DNA of 64,000 nucleotides from Strongylocentrotus purpuratus. Lineage: Eukaryota; Echinodermata; Echinoidea; Camarodonta; Strongylocentrotidae. The notes beneath the pieces were generated by a model. It saw only the letters and a program-made list of their open reading frames with translations. It ran no database searches and was not told the DNA's origin. This document shows, piece after piece, positions 29,034 to 43,100 of the stretch; position 1 is the first letter of the stretch, and each line of letters begins with the position of its first letter. The translations under genes were made by a program, and so were the position numbers. The DNA is taken from positions 28,260,921 to 28,324,920 of the forward strand of contig NW_022145615.1 in the NCBI RefSeq assembly GCF_000002235.5. The letters run 5' to 3'.

Positions 29034-30084
29034 CGGACTGATGCAGATAATAAAACTAGGCATCGGATTCGCTTCTCCTCATCTTTTATCATGGAGATAC
29101 TAGCCTTTTACTGATAAAGCTTAACCTTTAACGTTTTCGTCTGTCATTAATGTATCAAAATCGAAATACCGAGTCTACACACACAATTCTTCAAAGACAC
29201 CCTGAATCAGGAACAGTTATTTTCCTTTGCATTGAGGGGAAGTATTCGGCTGCCTCTTTTGAATTAAAAATGAATAGTGTCCGCTATTAAATGCTTCCCA
29301 GTATTTACTGTTTTTTCGGGAGGGGGAGAGAGTTTTTATAATTTTACATATTCGGGCCCCTTTTGACAATCCTGTAGTTTTGGCTAACTATCTATTATTC
29401 TCTTTTGCAGGTGTTCGATTTACCCTTAAAATAACTCTCAGTCACCTTAATTATCAGATTAGTTTAAGTTAATCTGTTAATGCAAAAGGAAATATTTCTG
29501 GCTGTAGTATGAGGAGCATTTTTAGAGTGCAACATTGCGGCAAGACGAAAGCCCCTTTTCGGATAATTATACAAAGGCCACCTCACACCAAGAAATTTAA
29601 ATAGGGATAGATTTGGAGCTTAATAGTAAAATCTTCCCAAGTGAGATCCTGAATTGTATTTTGAAGAGTAATTTAGAAATTAAAGGGTGTCGTATTAAGT
29701 CAGAGAAAAGAACCTGACCAGCTTCGAATTGCAGTGGCGTGATGCCGGTCGCACGACTGGCCACCGACTGGCCGTCGATTTGGTCTTATCTCCGATTAGG
29801 CAGATAATCCAGTTTCGCTCAATTTGTTTTTAAATTCTTTAATCAATTCACTAGCTTACTTTTTTTAATGTGTCTATTTAGTTATTGATTTATTTATTTT
29901 ACTTGCGTCATGGAACACGCTAATCAGCGCAATCATACACATATGAAATATTTAATTTACATGAAAGAAAGGGTGCTAATTTGCAAGTGTCAAAAACAAA
30001 CAAATAATTTCCTGTCTGTCATTATTGTCTTCGGCTGCGAGAGGAACGGAAGCACAGGAGGAGGTGCCCCTCATCAAATGGCTA

Positions 30085-30135
<51 letters not shown>

Positions 30136-31124
30136 GGCACTACGATCCTTCCCGGACCCCTAAATACTGGCCATGTCATCATCCGTGTAAAGACCCCGAT
30201 GATCCCCCCGATGATTCCCCCCCCCCCCCCCCCCCCCATGAATGTGGAGCCCGACGTCAATGTCTGGACCAACGCTACGCCATCGGTGATCTTTACTCTC
30301 CAGAGTTCTTAACCGTGTCACCTGTTCCCTGCTGCACTTCTCAAAATGATGTATACATAGCCCCGTTTGTTTAGAGTATTTTAAAGCACATTTACCAACA
30401 AAAAAGTGCTTAATTTGTGTTTAGGGTTGAATTCATCATATTGCTTAGAATTATTTCTCATAGTTATGCCGTATATTTAAATTGTAGTCGTCCATAAAAT
30501 TGGCATTGCTCTGTTTCTGAATGTTGTTGTAATTATTTATAATAAATCCAGTTATTTTCTTAGGATTAGTTGTTGTAGGTTCTTCCATTTCAATGAACTG
30601 AACATAATAAGAAGAAGCTTGATGTAAACGGTTTATCCGCGGCTTGCATTGGGACGAGACAAAACTTTGACAAGGATGAGATATAATTTGCATACTTTAC
30701 ATCGTTAATCATTATAATGGTATTATAGTGTGTATGCTTGAGCTAAGAACTCCTCACGTGTCACATCCAAATCTCATACTGTATGTATTTTATCCCATAA
30801 AGATAGATAAATCAACTTCAAGAATAACTCGAGGGGTTTTAAGCAGGATTATGTAAATATTATCGGATTAATGAAATATTTGGCGCCAAGAGTTGGTTAA
30901 TCGGGGTAAGAAATAATCCACAGCTTATAAAGAAAAGCTGTTTCGTTTGGCTGTACTATAAGAACTGCACATCTGGATAACGCCGTAAGAGAGAATGATG
31001 TACACGCTGATACGTACAAAGCGAGGAATCAGAAATAGGACAAGATATTGACAGAGAAATAAAGACAAAGAGAGGGTAGATAAGATTTAAGAAGAGATAA
31101 ACAGAGACATAGAGGGACAGACAA

Positions 31125-31168
<44 letters not shown>

Positions 31169-32112
31169 AGAGAGAATACTATTGTCATAAAGAATAGAAC
31201 AGATATAGATATTAGTATTGATATAGTTGTACAATTTGTAAAGAGAAGAATCTAACCAGCCTTTGGTTCTCGTCATCCCTTTTGACAACCGTAATAACTC
31301 TTCCATCATAACATACATGCAGAAAGGACTAGTATTAAATAACACGTATCATTATTATACATCCTGTATTCTTTATCGTTGTTTATTGATTTTAACTTGC
31401 TTTTATATTTTATGGCCCCGGTAAAAGGGCTCTGGACAGCCCGTGTAAAAGGACTTCAGCTTTTCAGCACGCGCAAAGAGACACTTGAAGGTCGTTTTAC
31501 TGCTGGTGAAAGTTTCCGGCCATCTTAGTGAAGCATTAATCATGTAAGAACTAAATGGCTATCTCAAGACGTAGATCGTTTTACCAAGATTCCAATGCGA
31601 TAGTCGTGTGGAGCAAGATTTGATCGGAGTTTAATCATTATTCTCAAGTACATAGGACATTATCAGAAAACCATTTGAAAAAGCGGATAACTTAACAGAA
31701 TGAAAAACACGCCTACCGGTGTTACAGAGGTTATCATGTGAAAGATCAGTCTGCTTCAAAATACCCAAATAAAGTGCGGTGTGAAAGGGAATGAAAAAAG
31801 ATTGCCGTATTTTGCCTCATTGAATAAAAACATCATCAGTCAGCGTTCTGCGCGTAGATGATCATATATTTTTAGAAATCGTAAATAAATGTTCTTGTTT
31901 TTCAAATGACCTTGTCTTTCCACTTCCTTGTAATAATTTTTCTCCCAAGAACTTCGAAGAAGCTGTAAAATTCTATTTTTTCAGTGGAAGCAGGATTTCT
32001 GATTATAAATAAAAAATACACTTGAATACGACTGGGCCACTGGCGAATGGTAGGGTGGGGAGATGCAACTATGACCTGTCACCCAATTATTTTGAATCCC
32101 GAATTTCGTACC
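29034..32112. other. Gene-free region with (GA)n tracts
   Basis: No gene seen. (GA)n at 30089-30134 and 31130-31172, and poly-C at about 30218-30237. ORFs crossing these tracts are low complexity. The rest is AT-rich with no motif I recognise. Confidence 0.6.
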
Positions 32113-32116
32113 TTAA

Positions 32117-32315
32117 AGATAAAGACCAGTTATGGTTATGCGATTGCATTGTGAAAGAAACGTTGTGGAATCGATCAGAAAAAGTTGATCATCTAGCATA
32201 TCAGTATTGGTGTGTACTGCAAGGTTCTGGAATCATCAAAATGATAAGAAATTTGGCCCAGTCTTGGTAAAGTTACAAGCACTGTACACAGAAAGATGTA
32301 TGTGGGACTATGCGA
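32117..32315. mobile_element. Partial copy of TTAA MITE family C
   Basis: TTAA at 32113-32116 then AGATAAAGACC..., aligning along about 190 bp with 7269-7460 (shared words tgcgattgcattgtgaaaga, agttgatcat, gtcttggtaaagt, agatgtatgtggga). The far inverted end is not found, so this copy is truncated or diverged. Confidence 0.75.
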
Positions 32316-35300
32316 CACGTGCGCGATATCTATCAGGTCCACATAGATATAATATTTTACCAAAAATAACAATTAATAGTTGGTTTTGGGGCAAAATTTG
32401 TATCATTACGTATAGTCAAAACATATTCTTTCACATGATTGGTAATAAGAGCTTCCATTTCATTTTTTGAGAGGGGCGTTTCCAAAACTGGTCTTTGTAC
32501 ATTCACAACCCCAAATGTGCCTCTGCCCCTAAATTTTTCTTCCCTTTTTTCATTTTCACTCATTTGCTAGTCAGAGCATTCTGAAGTTAGAAAAACATTA
32601 ACAATTATAAAATGGGTTATCACATTTTTATGCCTGGTTACTTAAAAATTGTCGAAAAATGTTATCGAGCTAAGGTGGATATTCAAAATATAAACAAGAG
32701 AATTAAATAAAGAGAAAAGGTTCATTGTACAGACAACATTAATGATTCTATCTTCAACCACAGTTCTTGGATGCTTTAAAGAGGAAGACAATCTGTAGAA
32801 AACTACAACTCTTGTCGGCTGCTTAACCTTTTGTTTAAGTGTTCTTGCCCCACTTTTAATTCAGTTTAGAAGTAGAATTCCATTTAGCGCTGACAGAATT
32901 CAAAGTATGTGTCGATATTCGAGTTTAATGTACTTTCTTCAGTGTTGACAAAGTTTGGGATTTTTCAGATCTCACATTTTTTGCGGGGTAGGGATGTAAA
33001 CACCCACCCACATCAACCTCTTGTGTGTATTTAGTATTTTGTCCGCAAAGTTTCTTTTAAAAATGAGATAACTTTTGAACATTGTATAAACGCATTGGGA
33101 ATTTAAACGGTCAACATTCTTGCTAGTTGGGACGAGTAATAGATTTCCTTACAAAATAATAAAACTACTATATATTACTACTATATAGGCCTGCACTGTA
33201 AACACACGATTTATCTTAAGAAGTTGCCTTATGAGAACTCGTTTGTCTTCTTTACTCCATATTTCTAGGTCTTTCTCTTCTTCCTTGGTTATGTTAGAGT
33301 TCTCATTCTTTTACGACATTCCTACTTCTGTTTCTATCTATGCAACGTATTTAGCCGGCACTTCCAAAACGATTAGCTATTTTACGAGAGTCTTTTTACA
33401 TGGTACCTCTCGAGAACTGACCTCATCGATCACCAAATGTTGCTGTAAAAGCTCTGTCGAGGCGGCAACCAACTATTCGTTCGATGAGAGCTTGACTAAT
33501 TATTGTGCTGTCAATCGTTTGAAGGGTATGAAGCTTCAAACTTTTTCCTATATATAACCACAGTTCTGAGGCCCATGGCTTTTTGTTGGTTTGTTTCCAT
33601 AGCTTTTTGCAAAACTTATCATTGACAGAAGTGAACAAATACAAAAATTAAACATGTAGAACTAAAAATCAAAAACAACAGCTATAAAAACAACTAGCAT
33701 TGGCTATTCGTCATTCAGGATAAACCGAGCCCCCCCCCTTCCCCATCCCCACCTCTGCACACACACTAGGCCCATATTTTCGTTGGACGTAATATGCTGA
33801 TGATACTAAGCAGATTAAACTCAATTTGGTAAATTACTTCAGGAGCAAAGTTTATGAAAATAGAACTAAATAAGACTAACTGTCGTCTTTTTAATAATTG
33901 TAGAAATTCCTCAAGGATGATATATTCCTTCAGCTCCCTGACTGATTTAACAAATGACTTTGTCTATATTTTTAAAAGTTTTGTTTTTTATTCAAAATTA
34001 TTTAGTTGTAAACCTCTGTCGCTATTTCAAGTCGCTATCTCACCTCACTTTCTTTCTACTTTTCTCTCTTTCTTTTTAACTTTTTTTATTCTTCCCCCCC
34101 CCCCCCCCCCCCCTCTCTCTCTCTCTCTCTATATATATGTATATAATACATATGATATTGCACTCTTTTTTGCATCATATCCTCCATTTTCTCCTAAACC
34201 GGCCTTCTCACACATTTATCCATGCATCACTCTTTTTAGATTGAGTACATCTTTGCATACAAACTATCCCTGTGTCGTCGGAGCATCTCGTCGTCTTCCG
34301 TATGTCCAGGGAGGTACTATGTGGTGAGCGAGCATCGTGGTTCTGACGGTGAGGCGAGCGCGCTTGCCGAGATAGCTGGTGAAAGCTGATAATGTGGTGC
34401 TGTGTTACCGTGTAGATCAATTAGCCGGGTGAACATCTTCTGCAGGTTTTATTTGATCTTACTTCTCCTTTTCGCACGATGTGTGGAGCATCCGACAATT
34501 GCAGTTTATTATTGCAAGGTCGGTTAGTGACAACAATTAGGTATGATATAACATCATTATTGATACCTACGAGAATTAAAAGACTGGCTATTTGACATGA
34601 CCTCAATATATTAAAAATAGACGTTATTTTTGTTGCTGTATGCATGTATTTATTTATTCATTTATTTCTAATTATACCGTATTTTTTGTAGCATGTATAC
34701 TTATCCTTTACTGTAACAGTGAATTCGTAGATTTTTACATCGTCAACTTGTCTCCTCTATTATCTTCATAATTGTAATTGATTTTGATACTGATAACCAA
34801 AGTTCATCAATAAAATGCTATCCAACATCATATCTTCATCTTGGAGTTTGAAAAAAAATGTCCTTTGGACAAAAAAATAGCACGACCCTTAAAATCCTTA
34901 TATTCAAGAACTGGAGTTCTTCAAAAAATATAACAATATAAAAGAGGTGAAGAAATAAATCTGTTCGTTTATTTGATGTTATTAAAGGCTCCACATTCGG
35001 GGAAAAGGGACCCCCCCCCCCACGCCCATCGAATTTAAATTGCAGCTATTTTCTAGTTCGTCTTGAATATCTGATTTAGGAGACACAGCACATCTTTAAA
35101 GGGACACGTATAACTGGTTTTTAATACAAGATTTTTAGAATTCACAGTTTAACTGTGCATTTTAAAAAGTCCCTAAATATTAATGATCGTCCTAAAATAG
35201 TGAACAAAGTTTTTCATGATTATATTGTGACACTGCTCATTACACAACCATAATTTTTTTTAACGGACGAAATATTTCATATTTCAAGATGTACAGGTAT

Positions 35301-36680
35301 ATATTTTTTCCTTTCTCGCCATCCCTTAAAACGATTCCTGAATATTGCTTGGAGTATGTTGTGGCAAAGCATATATTTGTTTTTAACACCTTTTAGTTTC
35401 TTTTTGTTGCTTTTTCCCCTCTGTCGTTCCTTAAGATCAGATGCAAGTTTACATTTACAAAATGGATACAAGAGGCTTTATGAAATAAAGCCAAAGGAAA
35501 TTGGGAGGTGGAAAGCTGTCTGAAACAGTTTTAAAAAACTTTGGTTTTAATCTTTCTTTTTTTTCTTCACTGGCTTGGGGATTGAAAGGGAGAAAGGATT
35601 TTCTAGAACATAGCAAAGAGAGAGAGAGGATAGATATTTGGAGAGAGAGAGAGAGAGAGAAAGAGAAAGATCGTATGTCATGTTTGTGAGTGTGCGTGTA
35701 TGCGTACGTGCGAGGGTGTGCTTGCGTTGCCGTGTGCGTGTGTCAAAGAGAGAGTGAGGGATAGGGTGTGGGGGATTCGATAACGAGACCGAATTAAAAA
35801 CTGAAGCTTTTCAATCTGCAAAATATGTATGCTAAATGCGATAGGCATACGTTGAATTTTCCAAACATAACACGGTCTTGGGAATAAAAAACAAACACCA
35901 TGGTGTTTGGAATGAAAACTGAAACAACATGATTTGAGTTCAAATGTACGTTTCGGGGGATCAATGTTGGGAAAAAGTGAATAATTAAAAAAATTAAAAG
36001 GCTTTTTGAAAACGACACTGTTGTTTGTTTTTGTAGGCACGTGTGTTTCTTGAAAGCCACATTTCTTTCATGTTGATAAAGAAATCCAAAACTTTTTGGG
36101 CGTAGCATGCATGCAAACTAGAAAAACACAAAGCTTTCCACCTGATTTTAATGTTGTGCGCACTAGAATTCGCGGACGCTGCGGACTGACTGAAAGCGTT
36201 TTCGCGAATCTGAATGAAACATTCTAGCCATCTGTTATCGTTATCAAAATGGCCTCCTGTTTAAAAATTGTTCATGCATCACGATTTTCAAGAACTTTAC
36301 ATACCCTATTGTATAGGGGAAAAAAATCTTTGGATTATTGTAATATTATTGTTCGCACAGTCGTTTCAACATATTATGATGCACACGGCTATTTAGGTTG
36401 AATTGGGTTGATCATTTTAATGATAAAGAAAGTCTTTACCACCATGTTCGTTCAACATGTTCAAGGTGGCAGTCCGATATCGATCGGAGACTGTTGTTAT
36501 AGGAGGACCTGGGAAAAATTAGAACAAAACTACTTCCACAAATTTTGCTCCTCTAACCAACGAGGTTTTCATTTGCAATGTAAACTAACGCCATGCTACT
36601 TGAACCTCCTGCACTTGCTATCCGTCCGCCCAAGGACGACGGAGCATTGGCACTTTCCCGTTCGCTCCGTCGCATCAACA
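32316..36680. other. Gene-free region with microsatellites
   Basis: No coding exon identified. It contains poly-C plus (CT)n at 34094-34132, (GA)n at 35614-35670 and a run of C near 35011-35021. A moderately CpG-rich patch lies at 34275-34390, without a recognisable exon. Confidence 0.6.
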
Positions 36681-36684
36681 TTTG

Positions 36685-36711
36685 CCCCTTCTCTCTCTTT
36701 CTTTCTTTCTT

Positions 36712-36754
<43 letters not shown>

Positions 36755-36800
36755 ATTTTTTTCTCTAGCTCACTCTAACTCTCTCCTTTCACTGTCTATG
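36685..36800. repeat. (CT)n microsatellite
   Basis: tctctctttctttctttctt then a nearly pure (CT)n run to about 36755, with variants to 36800. Confidence 0.92.
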
Positions 36801-38540
36801 TTTCTCTCCCTAATCTATACATTTATCATAATGCCAATGCCTAACCAGCCTCTATATACAAATTGGGACAACTACCCGTGAAGACGACTATCCAAACCAC
36901 TACATCCGGTGATGTGATATAGGGTAATATCTCCCCAAAGTTTCGAGGGGATCCACTTTTCCGCCGGTAGGCCCTGTTTTATAGTATGGACAAGTGTTTA
37001 ATAAATATGTATATCGATACATTTTCGTCTGAATTTTTTGGGTGGTGAAGAAAAGTCCAATTTTGATCTGGACAAAAATTATGTGATATTTAGAACAGTG
37101 GGCCGTAATGTATTGATTTCTTTGCTGATCGATAGGAATGTTTGTGTGTCAAACGCAACCCATCCAGTGTAGCTGCATCATATTGCATATGTCGGAAAGT
37201 AATTCTCTGAGTCTGTAACTAGATTTGTAGGCCGTAGAACTATTTAACAGACACACAAAAATACGATTCCTATATCAGTCTGTCCAAATCCCTCGTGTTC
37301 AAAAGTGGTTTCATGTTCAGCATAGCCGTTTTAAAAGCTGGTTAGAAAACGACATGGCCAGTTTTATGGATTGCTTTTTCAGAACAATTTCGTGGCTGAA
37401 GAAAGTGTTCATGTCTTGATATGAAATGACAATGTAATATGCTTTGGGAATTTTATCTGGGTAAGGATTCACAATAATCTTCATAATAGTGCAAGAATGC
37501 GGGTATTAGCAAATTTTCGCGGAATGTGATCCTTGTGGAGAACTGGGAAGGGAATTAAACAAGGATGGGCAAAAAAATATGAAGGAAATAAGAGGTAGAG
37601 AGGTAGAAGAGAAAGTAAAATAGAAAGAATGGACATGTGGGCTAGAATGGTCGATGAATATAGGCCTACTGCAATTGGCCAGAGATATCCCAGTCAATAG
37701 ACCAACAGCTCGCGAGACAGACAGCCCGCGAGTTAGTTAATGCACTATCATGCAACGTAAATTTTGAAGAAGAAGAAAAAAGAACGATGTCATTCTCATA
37801 CGGCACGTCAACGACTGCACCAGTCGCTGACGCAGTGATGCGTCATGCAAATGACGCCCCGTGTGCAACGGGCATTTACATACTTAATTGCTTTCATTCT
37901 TGCACGTACTATATCATGCGCGTCAAGCACTTATATCATGGAATATGGTTTTAAGATGTGCATCCCAACATGGCGACGTTTTCGACATCTGAACGAATCC
38001 ATGCATGTTCTAATGACCGCAATTGGTCAAGCGCTGAATACGTGTTTCCCGAGGGCGTATAATCACGCCATCCTTTATTCCAGTTCTGAGTCCCTACTGC
38101 CTGCAGTCATGAGGTCTTTGTAATTGTGGGCTGTGTATTTTTATTTCAAAGTGTGGTAGGTATATACTTTAAATGGGGACGATTTTGTTCTCTTCCAATT
38201 ATGAATGATCATAAACGAGTAACGTATCCAACAAATCGATAAACGATAGGAGGGGCTCCCCTAAAGAGCACATTTCCACGACTCAAAGAAAAATGGTAAG
38301 CTCGTCAAAATAGGCATGCAATTCCGAATTGTGTTTTCTTCAATACTTTGTTTCGTTAATCATTGCCAATTTTGTATGTGGCATGTTTTATATTTTCCAG
38401 ACTATATTAGAATCATGATCAAGTGACAAATACATGTAGGCTAGGCCTATTACCATTTGGATCGTCATTTGATAAATATCATGACGGGCAGGAGTACCCA
38501 AATCTCATACCATTTCATAACAGATTTAGAAGGCTAAACT
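36801..38540. other. Gene-free region with a CRE/octamer-like cluster at 37795-37870
   Basis: No gene recognised. The only local feature is a CpG- and TGACG-rich stretch, 37795-37870, containing several TGACGC/TGCGTCA half-sites and the octamer ATGCAAAT. It may be regulatory. Confidence 0.45.
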
Positions 38541-38543
38541 CAC

Positions 38544-39473
38544 CTGGGGGTGTTTCATAAAGATCATAAGTCGAACTTAAGTCTAAGTTGTACTCAAACA
38601 TTATGGAGCGCCATTTGTAGTCTTAAAATAAAAAATATTCAAAAGCGAAAATTCAAGTATTTTAGATTTGTTTTAATAAATTCCACATCAGGAACGTGAA
38701 CATTTGACCTTGACCTACCTTGACCTAAGCCTTCCACACCATCTGGGAGATACTTACTTATCAACTCATGCCAGATCTTCCTATCTTGTGACGTTCTGGT
38801 CGCTTCTGTGAGGGATCCCAGACATCTAGTAGAACAATCGGCCTTTACACAATCTAACCATTTCTTGGCTTGTCTGCCCCAAGGTCTATCACCATGGATA
38901 TTAGAAGTTAGGAGTATATTTTTGGTATCGTGGTGGTCTCATCCTGTTAACGTGGCGGAATCGCAGCCGTTTTTTGGCAATTTTGTCCAGAATGGTTTCA
39001 TCCAGTCCTAGAGTCTTCCGAATTGTTGTATGTCTTATTTTGTCTAGTCTGGTTACACCCAAGATTTTTCGGAGGAAAATCATTTTGAAGGTAAATGGCC
39101 TGTTCTCATCTTCTTTGGTCAGTGTCCATTTTCCGATCCATACATAAGGATGGATATGATGAGTACCTTATATAGTTGAAGTTTTTGTAACATCTCTAAT
39201 GTCTTTGGATGTCAATATGCTGTGAAGACTTTGAACAGCACCCAGGGCTTTTCCAATCCTATTCTTTATGTCCTCTGTACATGTTCCTGATTGAGTGATG
39301 GTACCTCCCAGGTAAACATCAAGAACATGAAAAATTTTCTCCTTGAAAATAGAAAATATGAATGATTTGAATCAACATTTAATGCCTTTAAATAAAAAAA
39401 TAAAAAATTTCAAAGATGCTCACGGCTTTCCATAATTGTCAAGTCCAACTTTTCGTGAAACACCCCCCCCCAG
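38544..39473. mobile_element. Possible inverted-terminus element enclosing an RTE-like LINE scrap
   Basis: The left end CTGGGGGTGTTTCATAAAG and right end (complement) CTGGGGGGGGTGTTTCACGAAAAG are inverted copies with a variable G run. No target duplication is evident, so the element is tentative. The interior 38690-39325 derives from a LINE, on the minus strand. Confidence 0.5.
38690..39325 (-). mobile_element. RTE-type LINE reverse-transcriptase C-terminal fragment
   Basis: Minus-strand frames read YLGGTITQSGTCTEDIKNRI and GKALGAVQSLHSILTSKDI (39315-39180), WTLTKEDENRPFTFKM (near 39120), then FLRKILGVTRLDKIRHTTI and LDKIAKKRLRF.HVNRM (39077-38930). This order (YLGS box, I..RI.KA, K.LRKIL, RRLR..GHV.RM) is typical of the thumb and C-terminus of RTE-like LINEs. 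Frameshifts and stops separate the blocks. Confidence 0.85.
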
Positions 39474-39474
39474 A

Positions 39475-42400
39475 AGTAAATTGCTTTAAAGCCGATGCTC
39501 AAATTTCACGTATTGGCGATAAATGATGAGTAATCAGTCCTCGTCTGCATGTTGCATTGCAGATAATGTAGTGAACACATGACCGGTGCAAATTTCAAAA
39601 CCCTTTTGTAAGCCCGCTTAAATGGAGGCAAAGAGCGACAGCTGGGAGTCACGTGACGCAACTTGTCACATGATACCAATATTTTCCTTTGATTTATCGG
39701 GACTAAGCTGAGAGAGGGAGATCTTGGAAACAATATCACGTGACCTGGTTCTGATGCGATTGATTATATCGGACACCTTGCAACGTGGGTGTTTCCATGC
39801 ACATTTATTGATATTATTTTGCGTCCTTGAAAAGAAACTTTTAGGGATAGAATGTTGGAGCTTTCATTCTCCTGGAAGTAGATACTTAATAAGAAATTTT
39901 ATACAATCCAAACACCTCCCAGAAGTATTCACATCCGTACGTGTAGGCCTATTTGAAGTGCAGATTATATCTCGTGGTGTAACTTGGTTCAAAGATTGAA
40001 AACAACTATTTAATATGCAAGTCATTATATACCTCCCTCCTAGAAAAGGAACGAATATTTTTGGAAGTTCTATGTGAGTGTGTAATGTGTGTGTGTGTGT
40101 GTGTGTGCATGCGTGTGTGTTTGAGAGAGAGAGGGGGGAGGGTGAAAAGGGCAATCATGCTATTTCATTTGTAACACGTGCGTCAGAATTCAACATTCTT
40201 ATTTAGTTAATGCTCCCCGGCTAAATGTCACGAGAAAAGTGGTATGGGTTAATGCCCCTATAAAGTCCTAAGCCTATTCTTCGGGACGAACTCGTTGAAT
40301 GTTATGCCCCCGAAATAGCGTGGCCATCCTTACATGTGTTAAAATTCGAAATAAAAGTGCTTGATAGCTTTGGTTCCTCGCGTATGTTTCCTCGGATTTT
40401 GTTTGCATTAATTTTGACAAATAGCCTGTTTAACGAAAAATGAAAACTGTCATAGAATCTTGATCAAAAGCAAGATTTCCAGAATAAAGTTTCTGACTAC
40501 TCTGACTAAAATATTTTTTCGCTGATACTTAGGCCTCTATAATAGTTGGCAGAAGGCTGGAGCTGGGAAGCTCAAATTTGGCCCCCAAGTGCCATTTTCC
40601 TCTAGATTATGGCACTGTGCATGTATACTGCAATCTACTGCCACATTTGTATCCAAACGATATGCATTTACCGAACAGCTACAATACTGACAATAATCTG
40701 CTGTAATCAAGTTGCCTTAGTCAAGTAATAAGTAAGACCTCGATCGATCAGGCACTGTAACTCGTTGCATTTAATACCCAATGAAATCAAAACCTTGCTT
40801 CAAATTGAAGATGCCCTCGGTTAAAAACAATATAATGAAACGATATATTGGATCTATTATAAACGTACTTGATTCGAAACAGGAAGATGTAACTTATAAC
40901 AAGACAACGTGACTATTCATTACGGCAGAAGTAAAGGAATATAAAACAGACAAGGACAAAACAAGTGTGTTAATAGTGTTTGAAACATACTCTGTAATGT
41001 AAGATGATATGTCTTCTTTTTGTTGTTTGTAAAATACTGCCATAGTGATAATGAAAATATTGATTGGAAGATGTCGAGAAAATAGTAAGACTTCATTCTT
41101 CAAGTTCCGGGCTCTCGGCAAATGACGAATGTTAACCAATTACAAGAACGATGAACCTTTTTTTTATCGGAATACATTGCACATAGTGACGTGTTCAATG
41201 TAACATTTTTACAAGAACTGTGGAAAACATTGTTTGGATAACCTTTCGGTTGTCGGAAATTTAGGCTCATGGCTTTCAAGATATGTTTTGAGGGGATGCA
41301 ATTGATTTATCACTACGGTATAGATACAGATTCTGCTACTGGTCGACGACGGAAGAACCCTTTTTATTAAAAGAAAAACAACTTGCAATTTTTTTTTTCG
41401 TTTGAGAATTCCCATTTTCTCTTATTCTACACGTGAATGAAGTCTAATTATAAGCTTGGATACAAATTCGTCAGGGAGATTTTTCCTTGTTTAGTAAAAA
41501 GTGAAAAAAAGATACTTATGTGCTCACTATAAAGATATAAAATAAAGCTAAATCATTTAACGATAAATTACTGTCCATGCCTTTTTTAAATATATAAACG
41601 AATATTTGGTGTTACTTATCATACTTTAATTTTGCGAAAACGAAGAATGGCATATGCACTAAAATACTCAAGGTGACAATTACATAAAAAGAAAATTAAA
41701 AAGTGTCATGTACCTGATAATTATGTGGGGAACTGAATTGTTTGTCATTTTTGTGGAAAAATCATTTTCAAACCTCCAGTAGGCATATTAATAGAGGAAA
41801 CATTATCGGAAAATTATTTAGTACCAAAAATTGTGAGGTATGATATAATCAGATGATTTTCTAACGAATATAATATGCTCCTTCCAAGAGATGTTGTGAA
41901 GTATAGACGGAGCCTAACCTCGTCGCGTGAGTCGACTCTGTAGAGTGCTCCTAGTAATTTAATAACATTATTGATGTAGAATGTCAGGCACAAAAACAGA
42001 AGGGAGAAAAACGAGTCAGGCATTGCCTTAGCAAATATAATTTCTTTGATTTTTTACTGGGTCTGAATTTCCTCTCCTCTGCTCAGATTCTGCTCAGACA
42101 ACTTTTCACAGTTTTTTCAGAAGTATAAGAGGTAGTAAGGGAAGAAGGGAAGCGTTTTTTTTTTCTTAGCGAAGGGAAAGTTTAGGGTGGATATCCAAGG
42201 TCCTCATCTTTATCGGCGTTTCTTGAATTGCCCTTTTTTCTAGGCTCATTTGAGCATAGCTCCTCAATAGACTCTATCGATTTATTTGACGTAAATTTTT
42301 ATTTCCTACCAGATAGGTGCATTGATTTCTTACCGCTTCGTTTATCCAATCTTTTGGCAGCCAGGCTAACTCGATGATTTTCGCTCTTTTGCGAAGTCGC

Positions 42401-42540
42401 CATTCCGAAAAGTAATCTATTAATTGGTTGATAAACAGCTGCTTCCCCCTTTCTTTCCCGAAGTTTCCTAAATTGCATTTTACACCCTGGTACTTCCTAT
42501 CGATTGGTAGCGCGGGAGAGAGGAAGAGGCGGGAGAATAA
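39475..42540. other. Gene-free region; two TCACGTGA E-boxes near 39.65-39.75 kb
   Basis: No exon recognised. tcacgtga occurs near 39651 and again near 39738. (GT)n with GA lies at 40082-40135. The remainder is AT-rich with no motif. Confidence 0.5.
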
Positions 42541-42564
42541 CACTATATAATAACCGATGATGAG

Positions 42565-42895
42565 TATAGGAAGAGAGACAGAGAGAGAGAGAGAGAGAGA
42601 ACGAGAGAGGGAGCGAGAGAAAGGGAGAATTTATGTGCGTGTGTTTTCGTGTATTCGTGTCGTAGAGAGAGAGAGAGAGATAGCAAGAGGGAAAAGAAAG
42701 AATTGGTATATATATGGTGGGTTCGAGCCGGTGTGTACAGGGGATGCGAACGAAAGGGGACAGGTAAGGTGGAAACGCGAGAAAGCGAGGGAAATAGAGA
42801 GAGAGAGAGACAGACAGAGACAGAGAGACACAGAGGGAGAGAGAGAGAGAGAGGGTGGGGTGGGAGCAGGGCGTAGGGTGGAGGGTGGAGGGACA
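42565..42895. repeat. Purine-rich (GA)n cluster
   Basis: Three (GA)n tracts (42570-42612, 42664-42690, 42797-42855) in a purine-rich 330-bp block. The Arg-Glu and Ser-Leu frames on both strands are low-complexity artefacts. Confidence 0.9.
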
Positions 42896-43049
42896 TAGGA
42901 GTAGAAGGATATCAGAGGGAACGTACTATTTTCATTTGCGCATGTATTATTTTCATTTGCAAAGTTTTAATGTTAATTGATTTGATGTAATTTGTAATGC
43001 AAATTCTGTTTTCTTTACTTATCAACTATTTTCCCTCTAAACCGCTTCG

Positions 43050-43100
43050 GGCCATTTTGCAATTGGCGGTATAGAAATATCTTATTATTATTATTATTGT
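43050..43100 (+). mobile_element. SINE-like 3' tail with (ATT)n
   Basis: ccattttgcaattggcggta then tagaaatatc and (ATT)n, the same tail design as at 2400-2437. Only the 3' end is recognisable. Confidence 0.5.
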
